The position numbers were made by a program, and so were the translations under genes. Below the pieces are notes generated by a model. The model saw nothing but the letters and a program-made list of their open reading frames with translations, did no database searches and was not told the origin of the DNA. This document shows positions 28,830-37,342 of a DNA stretch of 64,000 bases, piece by piece. The DNA is taken from assembly GCA_036274155.1 (NCBI GenBank), contig DASUGH010000018.1, positions 47,380 to 111,379 on the forward strand. The letters are read 5' to 3'. The stretch's first letter is position 1. Every line of letters begins with the position of its first letter. This stretch comes from Gp6-AA40 sp036274155 (GTDB taxonomy: Bacteria > Acidobacteriota > Vicinamibacteria > Vicinamibacterales > UBA2999).

Positions 28830-29149
28830 GGCAAAGACACACCAGAAAAGTAGCGCCGCCAGCCGGCGCTCTGTCAGCAGATGTCAGCGTCAGGTGCCGG
28901 CGATTCGCCGTTCCGGCACGCAGTGGCGGGCACGTGTCAGCAGACAGGTGCCGTGAGCCTCTACGGAGGGCTCAGGCTCACGTATCTGTTATCGGACTTG
29001 CACTGCGGTTCTGCACGGTTCGACCGCACGAATCGTTCCCGCCGCTTCCTTCCTCGAGAACCGGATTTTTCGCCCTGCACCTCTGCTGCCCTGCGCTTCT
29101 CGAGCCGATTGCCCGATATGAGACGCAGTAGCGAGGAGGATGCAACTCC
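28830..29149. promoter_or_regulatory. Divergent region with three TGTCAGC boxes
   Basis: The 320-bp gap between the CpaE-like gene (-) and the 29150 gene (+) contains TGTCAGC at 28872-28878, 28882-28888 and 28935-28941. It also holds hairpins GTGCCGG/CCGGCAC (28894-28919) and GTGAGCCT/AGGCTCAC (28953-28981). The boxes could be operator sites; the hairpins could lie in a leader of the rightward gene. Confidence 0.4.
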
Positions 29150-29581
29150 GTGAAGACCCCGCTGATTCTTGCCGTGGAGCGCGACCCGCAGCAGGCGGCC
29201 CAGCTCACGTCGATGTTCAAGCGCCAGTTCAGTGCCGAGCTCGTGCTGGTGACGTCGGCGTCGGCAGCGCTGAAGAAACTGGCAGGGCGTGTGCCCGAGC
29301 TCGTGCTCACTTCGGCACTGATCCCGCCGAAGGACGAAGTCGAGCTGGTGAACTGGCTGCGCGATCTCGGCTCCGCCGCCGATCACGTGCAGACCGTGAC
29401 GATTCCGGTGCTCGCCGCGCCCGAGGGTTCCTCGGGCAAGAAGGGCGGCGGCATCTCTTTCGGACGCGATCGGGCTGTCGCGTGCATGCCGGACACGTGC
29501 GATCCGGCGGTGTTTGCCGACTGGATTTCCGTGTACCTGGATCTCGCGTCGACCCATCGCGCCGAAGCCCGATCAAAGTAG
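29150..29581 (+). CDS. Small receiver-like protein lacking the phospho-acceptor Asp
   Basis: 143 aa from a GTG with GAGGAGG upstream. The N-terminus is receiver-like: PLILAVERDPQQAAQLTSMF (acidic pair and helix 1), then ELVLTSALIP where a receiver would have Asp at the end of strand 3. Here that position is Thr/Ser, so phosphorylation is unlikely. The C-terminal third is Gly/Lys-rich (GSSGKKGGG) followed by AVACMPDTCDPAVFADWISV. It is divergent from the CpaE-like gene, whose N-terminus is also receiver-like, so a shared pathway is plausible. I do not recognise a named family. Confidence 0.72.
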   Translation: MKTPLILAVERDPQQAAQLTSMFKRQFSAELVLVTSASAALKKLAGRVPELVLTSALIPPKDEVELVNWLRDLGSAADHVQTVTIPVLAAPEGSSGKKGGGISFGRDRAVACMPDTCDPAVFADWISVYLDLASTHRAEARSK

Positions 29582-29688
29582 CCGAGCCAGTTAGCGCCGA
29601 CCGCGCTGCAACAACCTCTGCACCCGACAAGCGGTGCTAACATCCAGCTGAAATTCTGTCGCTCCGTCGTGCTCGGGAGACGATCGCC

Positions 29689-30471
29689 ATGAAATGGTTG
29701 CTGACGCTGCTCATGACGGCGGGGCTGCTGGCCTCTCCGGCGAGCGCCTGGGCTTCATGTGGAGCCGAGACCGACCGATCCGGAACGATCACCATCGACG
29801 TCGGATCGGCCACGCGCGTGTTCGTGCTCAAGGTGCCATCGGGTGGCGATGGCCGGACGCCCGCACCCGTGCTCTTTGCGCTTCATCCGTACGGCGTGAA
29901 CGCGACGTACATGCAGAGCCGCGTGTCCAGCCGCCTGTGGCCTGAGGCGATCATGGTTTATCCCGAGGGTTTCCCGGGACGGGGAGGACCGGCGTGGCAG
30001 GGGCGGCCCGGCGAAGCGGATGACCGGGATGTGGCGTTCTTCGACGCGATGCTGGCGTGGCTGGACGCTCACGAGTGCATCGATCGTCAGCGCGTGTTCG
30101 TGATGGGCTACTCGAACGGTGCCGCTCTCGCCAGCGTGCTGGCTTGCGCACGGAACACGGCAATTGCCGGAGTGGCCATCGCTTCAGGACGCCAGGCCTG
30201 CGCGCCAACCGGCGCCAAACCGGTCGTGCTCGCGCACGGCCTCCGCGATGCGTCCATCGGATACCAGCAGGCGATCCAGGCAGCCGGGTCCTGGAGCAAG
30301 GTCAACCAGTGCAGCGCGCCGCCGAAAGTCGAGACGCCAGGCTGCTTCGCCGCGACGTCCTGCAGCCTCGCCTCAACGATTCTGTGTACGTATCCTGGCG
30401 GCCACGAATACAACTCGGCGTTTTCGCGCGAGTTCATCGAGGCGTTTCAGAAGGTCGGGAAGAAGCCGTAG
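29689..30471 (+). CDS. Secreted PHB-depolymerase/feruloyl-esterase-like (CE1-type) esterase
   Basis: 260 aa with signal peptide ending PASAWA. It has the PHB-depolymerase-like N-terminus (RVFVLKVPSGGDGRTPAPVL, FALHPYGVN), nucleophile motif GYSNGA (Ser 142), a likely acid residue in HGLRDASIGY and a His in TYPGGHEYN. Several Cys suggest disulfides in the exported form. This is the LpqC/PHB depolymerase family of short-chain polyester and feruloyl esterases; substrate not assignable. It converges on the SpoIIE-type phosphatase gene with a 26-bp gap. Confidence 0.88.
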   Translation: MKWLLTLLMTAGLLASPASAWASCGAETDRSGTITIDVGSATRVFVLKVPSGGDGRTPAPVLFALHPYGVNATYMQSRVSSRLWPEAIMVYPEGFPGRGGPAWQGRPGEADDRDVAFFDAMLAWLDAHECIDRQRVFVMGYSNGAALASVLACARNTAIAGVAIASGRQACAPTGAKPVVLAHGLRDASIGYQQAIQAAGSWSKVNQCSAPPKVETPGCFAATSCSLASTILCTYPGGHEYNSAFSREFIEAFQKVGKKP

Positions 30472-30497
30472 CGGGCAGATTCGCCTCTACAGCCTTG

Positions 30498-31430
30498 TTA
30501 CCTCGCCAGCTTGATCACGACGAGACTGATATCGTCCGACGGCGGATTGAACGCCAGCAGGTCGTGCTCGATCGATTCGAGAATCTGCTTCGCGCTCTGA
30601 TCCTTCACCTGCCTGAGCGTTTGCTCGAGCCGCCCGGGGAAGTACTGCTCGTTGCCGCGCGAGTGTTCGGTGAGTCCGTCCGTGTGCAACAGCAGGATGT
30701 CGCCGGCTCCCATCAGCCACCACTCGTTGGTCTCGTAGCGCTCCTTGAAACCGAGCGTGCTCGCGCCCACCGCGCTGCGGTCGATCGCGTGGAGCGACGG
30801 CAGCATGCCGAGCGGAGGGAACGACACGCGGAGATCCGGACCGACGTCCATGAATCGATCCTCCCGCCTCGAGAAGACGGCCGGGAACGGGTGCGCGGCG
30901 GAGAGGAAGCGGAATCTCGCATCCTCGGAGATCTCGCCGTAGATCAGCGAGATGAACTTGTGGGCGCCCGAGGACTGGTAGAACCGCGTATTGAGGTTCT
31001 CGAACAGCCGCTGCGTGATTTCACCAAACGTGTCCAGCTCGTAGATCGCGCCGAGCAGGAACGCCTGGTGCAGCATCGCCGCCAGCAGTGCGTCGGTCAT
31101 CCGGTGCCCGGCAACGTCGACGACGGCGATGCCGGCAGCCTTCTGGCAGCGCTTCAGGCGATCCACGACGTCGCCTTTTCCGTCGCGCGCGGCGCGCGCG
31201 ATTCGCGCATCGAGATCGAACCGCTGCTTGAAATCGACGTAGATGATGTGATCGCCGCCGACCACACCGTTGAGGGCGAGCGTCTTGCCGTACACATCGA
31301 TCCCGTTCAGACGCGGAAGCTCGCCGGCCTGCGGGAGCAGGTTCTTCGCTATCTCCTGGAAATTCGCCAGCTCGTCCGTCAGTTGACGGACGATGTCCGG
31401 ATCGTCTGGTACTCGCATGAGCGGGTTCAT
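30498..31430 (-). CDS. SpoIIE/PP2C-type serine phosphatase
   Basis: About 310 aa. PPM-family metal motifs are visible: GGDHIIYVDF (Asp 60), AVVDVAGHRMTDALLAAMLH (Asp 105, with Gly-His in place of the usual GHG), LLHTDGLTE and the C-terminal PSDDISLVVI. The N-terminal ~45 residues are helical (VRQLTDELANFQEIAKNLLP). There is no sensor domain, so it probably acts on an anti-sigma antagonist or another partner encoded elsewhere. ATG 31430 is the first start that leaves a compact protein; the open frame up to 31739 overlaps the radical SAM gene and is low-quality sequence. It is downstream of the YjbQ/radical SAM pair on the same strand. Confidence 0.87.
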   Translation of the reverse strand: MNPLMRVPDDPDIVRQLTDELANFQEIAKNLLPQAGELPRLNGIDVYGKTLALNGVVGGDHIIYVDFKQRFDLDARIARAARDGKGDVVDRLKRCQKAAGIAVVDVAGHRMTDALLAAMLHQAFLLGAIYELDTFGEITQRLFENLNTRFYQSSGAHKFISLIYGEISEDARFRFLSAAHPFPAVFSRREDRFMDVGPDLRVSFPPLGMLPSLHAIDRSAVGASTLGFKERYETNEWWLMGAGDILLLHTDGLTEHSRGNEQYFPGRLEQTLRQVKDQSAKQILESIEHDLLAFNPPSDDISLVVIKLAR

Positions 31431-31587
31431 CGTGTGCACCGGTACGTCCCCGGGCACCTGTAGAGTGTGCCAGTCCAGCGTAACATCCTGAGGCCGACGG
31501 CTTTGGCCTTCTCCGGGTGCATCCTGATCCCTCGTGACCTCTGGAGTCCGCCAGGCGTGAAGATGGAGCAGGGTCTGACGCGGGGCT

Positions 31588-33090
31588 CTACGACGTTGGA
31601 CGTCCATAGCCCAGTATCGGTTCCTCGGCTGTTCGACCTGAGAGGCCGAAGATGGGCAGCGGCCGAACCTGCGGATCGCGGTCTCCGGCTTGCGAAAGGG
31701 TCGACGGAGCAGCCGATTCAACGGAACGCCGGCGGCCAAACTCGCTCAGAATCGTTTCGAGCACCGGAAGCATCATCCCGGCGCGCCTGGCGCGAATCAC
31801 GAAGTCCCAGAGCGGCTCGAACTTCTTCCAGCCGGCCGCATACGCCATGTGCCTGAGCCCCGCCACGGCGTCGTCGTGCGCCCGGGCACCGCGGACGATC
31901 GATCCCCATCGATAGAAGCTGCGATACGCCCGCCAGTAGCCCGTTTCGAGCTGTTCTGCCGACATGTGCGCGGGCTGGAACACGGTGTGGCGCGTGTCGT
32001 ACAGGTCCCAGTCGCGAGTCGTGATCCGGCCTTGTTCATCGAGCCGGCGATAGAGGGCGGTGCCGGGATAGGGAGTCAGGATGTGAAACGTCGCCGTTTC
32101 GATTCCGTGCTCCACCGCCCAGTCCACAGTCCGCTCGAACACGGATGGATCGTCGCCATCCATACCAAAGACGAAGCTGCCATTGATCATCACGCCGAGG
32201 TCGTGCAGGCGCCGGATGGCGGCGCCATAGTCTCGCCGGAGATTCTGGTACTTGTGCTGCTCGGTGAGGTTTACGGGGTTCAGCGTTTCGAATCCGACGA
32301 AGAGGCTGCGCAGCCCGGCCTCGACGGCGCGCTCGAGCAGTCCTGGCAGCAGGATGGCGTTGACGGTTCCGGCGGCCTGCCACAGGCGACCCATTCCACG
32401 CATGCCGTCGAAGAGCGCCGACGCGAAGCGGCGGGCGCCGAACAGATGATCGTCGAGGAAATAGAGGTGGCGGCCCGGGAGGCGCTCGATTTCGGCGAGC
32501 GCCGCGTCGACCGACTGCGTGTAGAACGACGCGCCGCCTTCGAAGAAGGCCTCCTTGTAGCAGAAGTCGCAGACGTGCGGGCATCCGCGCGACACGACGA
32601 TTGAGTTGGGCACGAGATAGAGGCGTCGCTTGATCAGGTCGCGGCGGATCGGCGGCAGACCACTGAGCGTCCGCGTCGTCGACCGGTAGACCGGCCGCGG
32701 GTGGCCCTCGCGGAAGTCGGCGAGAAACGCCGGCCAGATATCCTCACCGGGGCCGAGAAAGATCGAGTCGGCATGCTGCGCCGCCTCCGCGGGCAGCGAC
32801 GTCACGTGGAGACCGCCGAGCGCCACGTACGACCCGCGGCGGCGATACTCGTCGGCGAGCCGATACGCGCGATGCGCTGACGTGATGTAGACCTGGATGA
32901 CGACCAGGTCCGGAGCGTCGTCGAGGTCCAGGCGTTCGACGTGCTCATCCTGGATCTCGACCTCGTCATCGTCACGCAAATACCCAGCGAGCGTCGCCAG
33001 CCCGAGCGGCGGGAACAGCGAGTACTTGATCGGCCGGAAGAACGGGCTCGTGGCCTCGGTGAGCGCCGGCAGGATCATCTTGACCTTCAT
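31588..33090 (-). CDS. B12-binding-domain radical SAM protein
   Basis: 500 aa. Residues 1-130 are a cobalamin-binding-type Rossmann domain without the DxHxxG cobalamin His motif (DLVVIQVYITSAHRAY, YVALGGLHVTSLP). The radical SAM cluster CxxxCxxC is GCPHVCDFC (Cys 170, 174, 177), followed by YFLDDHLFG and GFETLNPVNL. This is the layout of the large B12-rSAM group that includes hopanoid and lipid modifying enzymes; no substrate can be deduced. The ATG at 33090 has GGAGAGG at 7 nt and overlaps the stop of the YjbQ gene as ATGA. Confidence 0.92.
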   Translation of the reverse strand: MKVKMILPALTEATSPFFRPIKYSLFPPLGLATLAGYLRDDDEVEIQDEHVERLDLDDAPDLVVIQVYITSAHRAYRLADEYRRRGSYVALGGLHVTSLPAEAAQHADSIFLGPGEDIWPAFLADFREGHPRPVYRSTTRTLSGLPPIRRDLIKRRLYLVPNSIVVSRGCPHVCDFCYKEAFFEGGASFYTQSVDAALAEIERLPGRHLYFLDDHLFGARRFASALFDGMRGMGRLWQAAGTVNAILLPGLLERAVEAGLRSLFVGFETLNPVNLTEQHKYQNLRRDYGAAIRRLHDLGVMINGSFVFGMDGDDPSVFERTVDWAVEHGIETATFHILTPYPGTALYRRLDEQGRITTRDWDLYDTRHTVFQPAHMSAEQLETGYWRAYRSFYRWGSIVRGARAHDDAVAGLRHMAYAAGWKKFEPLWDFVIRARRAGMMLPVLETILSEFGRRRSVESAAPSTLSQAGDRDPQVRPLPIFGLSGRTAEEPILGYGRPTS

Positions 33091-33560
33091 CGCCACGCCT
33101 CTCCGAGCAACATTACCGACAGGGCTCGCGAACGCGGGCCATCGAGCTCTGCGAAGAAGAGGCGCTGCCAGCGCCCGAGGTGCAACCGACCGCCCACGAC
33201 GTTCAACGTCGCCGTCGATGGCAGCAGGAGCGCGCGGCAGTGGGCGTGGCCGTTGTGCCGCTCACCCGGGGTGAGGTTCACCGTCCGGACCGTGTCATCG
33301 TCATGTCGGTAGGCGGCGTCGCGCGGTGCGAGACGGTCCAGAAACGCTTCGAAGTCCGAGAGCAGCAGCGGCTCATGTTCGTTGACGAGGATGGCTGTCG
33401 TGGTGTGAAGCGTCTGGACGTTGACGAAGCCGGAGCGAAGCCCGGTCTGCACCACCAGGTCCGACACGCGGTCGGTCAGGTCGACGAACTCGGTCGGGCG
33501 AGCGGTTTCGACGGTGAACCGTGTGTGCAGGCAGATCGGGGCGGTCGTGAGCGTATCCAT
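33087..33560 (-). CDS. yjbQ: YjbQ-family protein (secondary thiamine-phosphate synthase-like)
   Basis: 157 aa. The UPF0047/YjbQ signature is clear: VNVQTLHTTTAILVNEHEP, then NGHAHCRALLLPSTATLNVV and GRWQRLFFAELDGPRSR with the conserved His residues. YjbQ has weak thiamine-phosphate synthase activity in vitro; its physiological role is unsettled. ATG 33560 has AGGAG upstream. Its stop overlaps the start of the radical SAM gene (ATGA), so the two are translated together. This pairing hints at a shared pathway, but the sequence does not say which. Confidence 0.93.
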   Translation of the reverse strand: MDTLTTAPICLHTRFTVETARPTEFVDLTDRVSDLVVQTGLRSGFVNVQTLHTTTAILVNEHEPLLLSDFEAFLDRLAPRDAAYRHDDDTVRTVNLTPGERHNGHAHCRALLLPSTATLNVVGGRLHLGRWQRLFFAELDGPRSRALSVMLLGEAWR

Positions 33561-33718
33561 TCGAGGCTCCTCGGGAAGCGGCGGCGTCCGCGTTTCAGCG
33601 GCGCCGTGCCCACGTGAAGCATCGTCGGAGGGGCCTGGGAAGTCTTCAGCGTTCGGTGAGCACGCCGTGAGATGTCGATGACTGCGCCAGATTATGCAGA
33701 GTTGCCGAATGCCGGGGG

Positions 33719-35110
33719 TCACGGGCGCCGCGTGAGTCCGAGCGCCAGTCCGACGCCGAACAGGGCGCCCTCACCGGTGCCTATGAGGGCACGGGTCAGT
33801 GGACCGAAGTCGGGTTCACCGACGAGCCGGCCGAGCGGCGTCAGCACCGCCTTCGCGCCTCGTGACTGCTGGGCGATCTTGTGAATGGTTCCGCCCACGA
33901 GCGGCCGCCCGGCGAGGGTGAGTGCCAGCGCCGCGAGTGCAGTGGCAACGACGATATTGCCGATCGCGCGCAGACGCTGCGCTCCGCGCAGAGCGGCCAG
34001 GCCACCCTCCGCGCGTGGTGCCGCCAATGCGTAACCCAGCCCCGCCGCGCCGCCGATGACCACGCCTTCGAGGCCGCCGCCTGTGGTCACCGCCATTCCG
34101 AAGACGGCGGTAAGCGTCCAGAGGGCGAGCCATTGCACCGTGGCGCCGACCAGCCCGCCTCCGACTGCGCCACCGACGACCAGCGCGGCGGCGCGCCGCG
34201 ACCGGGCGACTGCCTCGGCAACGGCGAGCCCTGCTCCGACTCCTGCACCGCCGATCGCGCCGCACACGCCGCCGACGGCCGCCAGCACGACCGCGAGCGA
34301 CGCGGGCGCGGCGCTGTCCGGGACGGCTGCCAGGATCAGCCCGCCGACGGCACCGCTGATGATTCCGGCGACGCCGCCTCCAATCGATGCGGCTGCCCAG
34401 CGCGCCGCGGCTATACGCGCAGCGCGCCGCAGCCGAAGCCGAATCACGGCGGCGGTGGCGGCCGCCATGCCGGGCGCTCCAACGAGCGGTACGTGGCCGG
34501 CAGCGGGCGATTCCCAGCGCGTGTCGCGCAGCAACGCACGCGCACGGGCATGACCCGGACGAGTGCCGAGACGAGTGAGCGCCTCGGCAGTCCCAAGCCC
34601 GTGCAGGAGCTCGGCCGCCTCTCGCTGTTCTTCTTCGTCGGCCGCAGTGGCCGGGGCTTCGGTCAGACGCCGTAGCAGCGGCTCGAACGGATCGCTCACA
34701 GGTTCGGATTCGGCAGCCTGTGCTGGCACGACGTTCGTTGCCACGACGCTCGTGTCGCTCGCGTCGACCACCGACGACCATGCGGCGTCGTCCTCTTCCT
34801 CGACGACGCCGTCGAACACGAAGCGGTAGCCGTGCCGGGAAACGGTGCGAATGAAGCGTGGCTCCCTTGAATCGTCCTCGAGCGTGCGGCGGATGGTGCG
34901 GACGGCCTGACTGAGCGCGCTATCGGAGACGACGACATCGCTCCAGACACGATCGAAGATGTCGCGCCGGTGCACCGCCTCGTGCCGATGCTCGATGAGG
35001 AAGACGAGCAGGTCGAAGTAGCGTGGAATGAGCGGCTGCTCAACGCCGTCGCGCAGGATCGTCCGTCGGCCTGGCGACACGACGTAGCGGCTGAACCGAT
35101 AACGGGGCAT
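33719..35110 (-). CDS. Winged-helix (OmpR/CadC-type) regulator with glycine-rich polytopic membrane tail
   Basis: 463 aa. Residues about 5-98 are an OmpR-type winged helix (LIPRYFDLLVFLIEHRHEAV, SALSQAVRTIRRTLEDD, PRFIRTVSRHGYRF). An acidic linker follows, then from about 235 a long Gly/Ala-rich membrane region with roughly eight segments (GGGVAGIISGAVGGLILAAV, GGVCGAIGGAGVGAGLAVAE, GGAVGGGLVGATVQ) like glycine-zipper proteins. One-component membrane regulators (CadC type) usually have one helix and a periplasmic sensor; a polytopic Gly-zipper tail is unusual. The ATG has no Shine-Dalgarno; TATTCT lies about 12 bp upstream. The region upstream is an AT-rich repeat. Confidence 0.85.
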   Translation of the reverse strand: MPRYRFSRYVVSPGRRTILRDGVEQPLIPRYFDLLVFLIEHRHEAVHRRDIFDRVWSDVVVSDSALSQAVRTIRRTLEDDSREPRFIRTVSRHGYRFVFDGVVEEEDDAAWSSVVDASDTSVVATNVVPAQAAESEPVSDPFEPLLRRLTEAPATAADEEEQREAAELLHGLGTAEALTRLGTRPGHARARALLRDTRWESPAAGHVPLVGAPGMAAATAAVIRLRLRRAARIAAARWAAASIGGGVAGIISGAVGGLILAAVPDSAAPASLAVVLAAVGGVCGAIGGAGVGAGLAVAEAVARSRRAAALVVGGAVGGGLVGATVQWLALWTLTAVFGMAVTTGGGLEGVVIGGAAGLGYALAAPRAEGGLAALRGAQRLRAIGNIVVATALAALALTLAGRPLVGGTIHKIAQQSRGAKAVLTPLGRLVGEPDFGPLTRALIGTGEGALFGVGLALGLTRRP

Positions 35111-35275
35111 GGGTGAAAGGAGAATAGGACAGTACAGGAAATTTGAGGATTTGGGATTGATGATTTGAGCCATTGATTGCTCAATGGCCCATTGGATCAT
35201 GTTCGATGTGTCAATTGGACGTCTCAATCACCCGATTCACTTCCTCAAATCATCGTTCATCAATCACCCGATGAC
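35111..35275. repeat. AT-rich intergenic patch with imperfect inverted repeats
   Basis: A strikingly AT-rich stretch in a GC-rich genome. GATTGATGATTTGAG (35155-35169) is repeated inverted at 35244-35265 as CTCAAATCATC-GTT-CATCAATC. CCATTGA-TTGC-TCAATGG forms a 7-bp hairpin at 35170-35187. It sits between the winged-helix gene start and the ABC permease stop and could hold the regulator's own operator. Confidence 0.65.
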
Positions 35276-36031
35276 TCACTCCTGGTTGCGAAGGGCATGC
35301 ACAGCGACGCTGAATGAGATGACTGTGAAGCCGACGAACGCCGCCGCCTCGATGGCGATCGTCTGCGGGTCACCGACGCCGATCGTCGCGTAACGCAGGA
35401 TGTCCACGTGCCAGGTGATCGGATTTGCCCGAGCCACCGCGCGGAAACCTGCCGGAAGCGGATCGAGCGGATAGAACATCGAGCTCGCGAACAGAAACAC
35501 GAAGTAGAAGATCGACGTCACAGTGTTGTAGGCGTCATTGCGCCTGATGCGCAGCGCAAACACGGCATAGAAGAAGAACCAGCCTGCCGTGCCAATCGTG
35601 GCGGCGGCCGCAACGAGCGGCCATCCCGCCGGACGGAGCGGCACGTCGAGAACGGCAGCCGAGAGCAGGATCGTGATCGACGTCTGCAGGACCGAGACCA
35701 GCACGTTGAACAACACCTTGCCGAGCAGATACTGGGCCCGGCTCAGCGGGTAAGTCAGCATCTCGTAGAAGATCCCGTTGTCGCGATCCAGAAAGAACGA
35801 CCACGAGGTGTTGGACGCGATGCCGAAGCTCGCCATGGCCAGTACCCCAGCGAGGAAGAACGCGTTGTAGCCGATGCCGGGCGCGCCGGTCGTGAAGCCA
35901 AGCGAGGCGTTGATGCCGACGCCGAACACCAGCAGATAACCGAGCGGGTAGAAGAGATCCCAGAAGATGAAGGTCAGGTTGGTCGCCCTGATCCGGCCCT
36001 CGCGGGCAAACACCGCCGAGAGTGCGCTCAC
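35276..36031 (-). CDS. ABC-2 type transporter permease
   Basis: 251 aa with six predicted helices, for example LFYPLGYLLVFGVGINASLGF, AFFLAGVLAMASFGIASNTS, GWFFFYAVFALRI and SIFYFVFLFASSMFYPLDPL. The last matches the ABC-2 membrane signature around the FxxSGxxFP position. The GTG start has AAGGAGG at good spacing and overlaps the stop of the ATPase gene (GTGA), so the pair is translated together. A DrrB/NatB-like exporter permease; substrate unknown. Confidence 0.92.
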   Translation of the reverse strand: MSALSAVFAREGRIRATNLTFIFWDLFYPLGYLLVFGVGINASLGFTTGAPGIGYNAFFLAGVLAMASFGIASNTSWSFFLDRDNGIFYEMLTYPLSRAQYLLGKVLFNVLVSVLQTSITILLSAAVLDVPLRPAGWPLVAAAATIGTAGWFFFYAVFALRIRRNDAYNTVTSIFYFVFLFASSMFYPLDPLPAGFRAVARANPITWHVDILRYATIGVGDPQTIAIEAAAFVGFTVISFSVAVHALRNQE

Positions 36032-36981
36032 GAGATTCCTCCTTTCTGAGTCAGGTCGATGAATACGTCCTCGAGACTGGCGCCGGTCAACTCGATCCGC
36101 AGCACGCGTCGGCGCGCTGCCAGCTGCGACGCGAGCGCCAGTACCCTGGACTCCTCCTCATGCAGCGTGATCTGGACGGTGTTGTGGTGCACGGCTGATC
36201 GCAGCGGCCGGTACGAGGCAATCGTCGCGTCGAGATCGGGCGGGACCTCGTCGAACGTCATCGTCAGGTCGTAGACACGCTCGGAGAGGAGCTTGAGCGT
36301 GTTGAGATCTCCACGCGCCAGCTGCCGGCCACGATCAATGATCAGGAGGTCATCGCACAGTTCCTCAGCCTCGCTGAGGATATGCGTCGTGAGCACGATG
36401 GTGCGGCCGCGCGCCACCTCGCGGCGAAGCAGGTTCATGACCGAGCGCTTCAGGGCTGGATCCATGCCGGTCGAGAACTCGTCCAGGAACACCACGGGCG
36501 TGTCGACCATGAAGACCTTGGCGACCTGTACCCGGCGGCGAAACCCGCCGCTGAGGTCTTGAACCTTGCGATTGGCTTCGGGAATCAAACCGAGGTCGTG
36601 CAGCGCCGTTTCGGCACGACGCCTGACGCCGGCTCCTGCCTGTCCGTGGAAACGGGCGAACGTCAGCAGATTCTCGCGCACCGACAGGAAGAGCTCCGCT
36701 GCCTGTTCCTGAATGACGACGACGATGTTCCGGCGCACGTCGAGCGCCTGGCGCATCACGTCGAAGCCGCAGACGGAGGCACGCCCGGACGTCGGCCGAA
36801 CCAGCGTCGTCAGAATCCGCAGCGTCGTCGTTTTGCCGGCACCGTTTGGTCCGAGCAATCCGAAGACGGTTCCGGCCTTGACGTCGAAGCTCAGGCCATC
36901 GACGGCGCGCACACCGTTGCGAGACGTACGCGGGTGAAAGACCTTGACGAGATCGGCGACGTGTATTGCAACGTCGGACAT
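36028..36981 (-). CDS. ABC transporter ATP-binding protein (DrrA/NatA-like)
   Basis: 317 aa. Walker A GPNGAGKT (44-51), signature DLSGGFRRRVQVAKVF, Walker B VVFLDEFSTGMDP, and the H-loop in ILTTHILSEAEELCDDLL. The D-loop/Walker B reads DEFSTGMD rather than the usual DEPTTGLD. The C-terminal ~90 residues resemble the DrrA accessory domain. ATG 36981 with AGGAG is preferred to the longer open frame. Together with the downstream permease it forms a complete heterotetrameric exporter for drugs, lipids or polysaccharides. Confidence 0.94.
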   Translation of the reverse strand: MSDVAIHVADLVKVFHPRTSRNGVRAVDGLSFDVKAGTVFGLLGPNGAGKTTTLRILTTLVRPTSGRASVCGFDVMRQALDVRRNIVVVIQEQAAELFLSVRENLLTFARFHGQAGAGVRRRAETALHDLGLIPEANRKVQDLSGGFRRRVQVAKVFMVDTPVVFLDEFSTGMDPALKRSVMNLLRREVARGRTIVLTTHILSEAEELCDDLLIIDRGRQLARGDLNTLKLLSERVYDLTMTFDEVPPDLDATIASYRPLRSAVHHNTVQITLHEEESRVLALASQLAARRRVLRIELTGASLEDVFIDLTQKGGIS

Positions 36982-37342
36982 GAGCGGCTCCTGGACTCTG
37001 AGTTCCCGTAGCGGCGCCTTCAGACGGAGCACGGGACCGGCTTCAACCAGACAGAACACGACATCAGCCGCGACGGGCTGTGATTCAGGGAGAGAGCCGA
37101 GAGGGGTCAGCGAGGGGTGTTCATTGGACCTGACAGCGTCACGACAGCATAGCAGACCCCGGCTGCGGCGTGTCATGCGGTTCGCCGGGACGGGGAGCGA
37201 CATCTCCGAACACAGTCAGCTGATCGGACGGGCGGTAGTGCCGGGGCATCACCAACCAGTCGACGACCAGCTCGAGGATCAGACCGGCAAGGTCCAGCAT
37301 TCGATGACGCGGACCGGAACGTCCGCCTTTGTTGTCAGGGCG
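36982..37342. other. 361-bp intergenic region
   Basis: Lies between the VWA gene stop and the ABC ATPase start. No credible ORF. A small hairpin GCGGAC-N6-GTCCGC (37309-37326) is followed on the + strand by CTTTGTTGT, but no + strand gene precedes it. The upstream promoter of the ABC genes should lie in the left part. Confidence 0.4.

Noticed and set aside
31431..31739. N-terminal extension of the SpoIIE-type phosphatase
   Set aside because: Overlaps the radical SAM C-terminus by about 150 bp and has no conserved residues.
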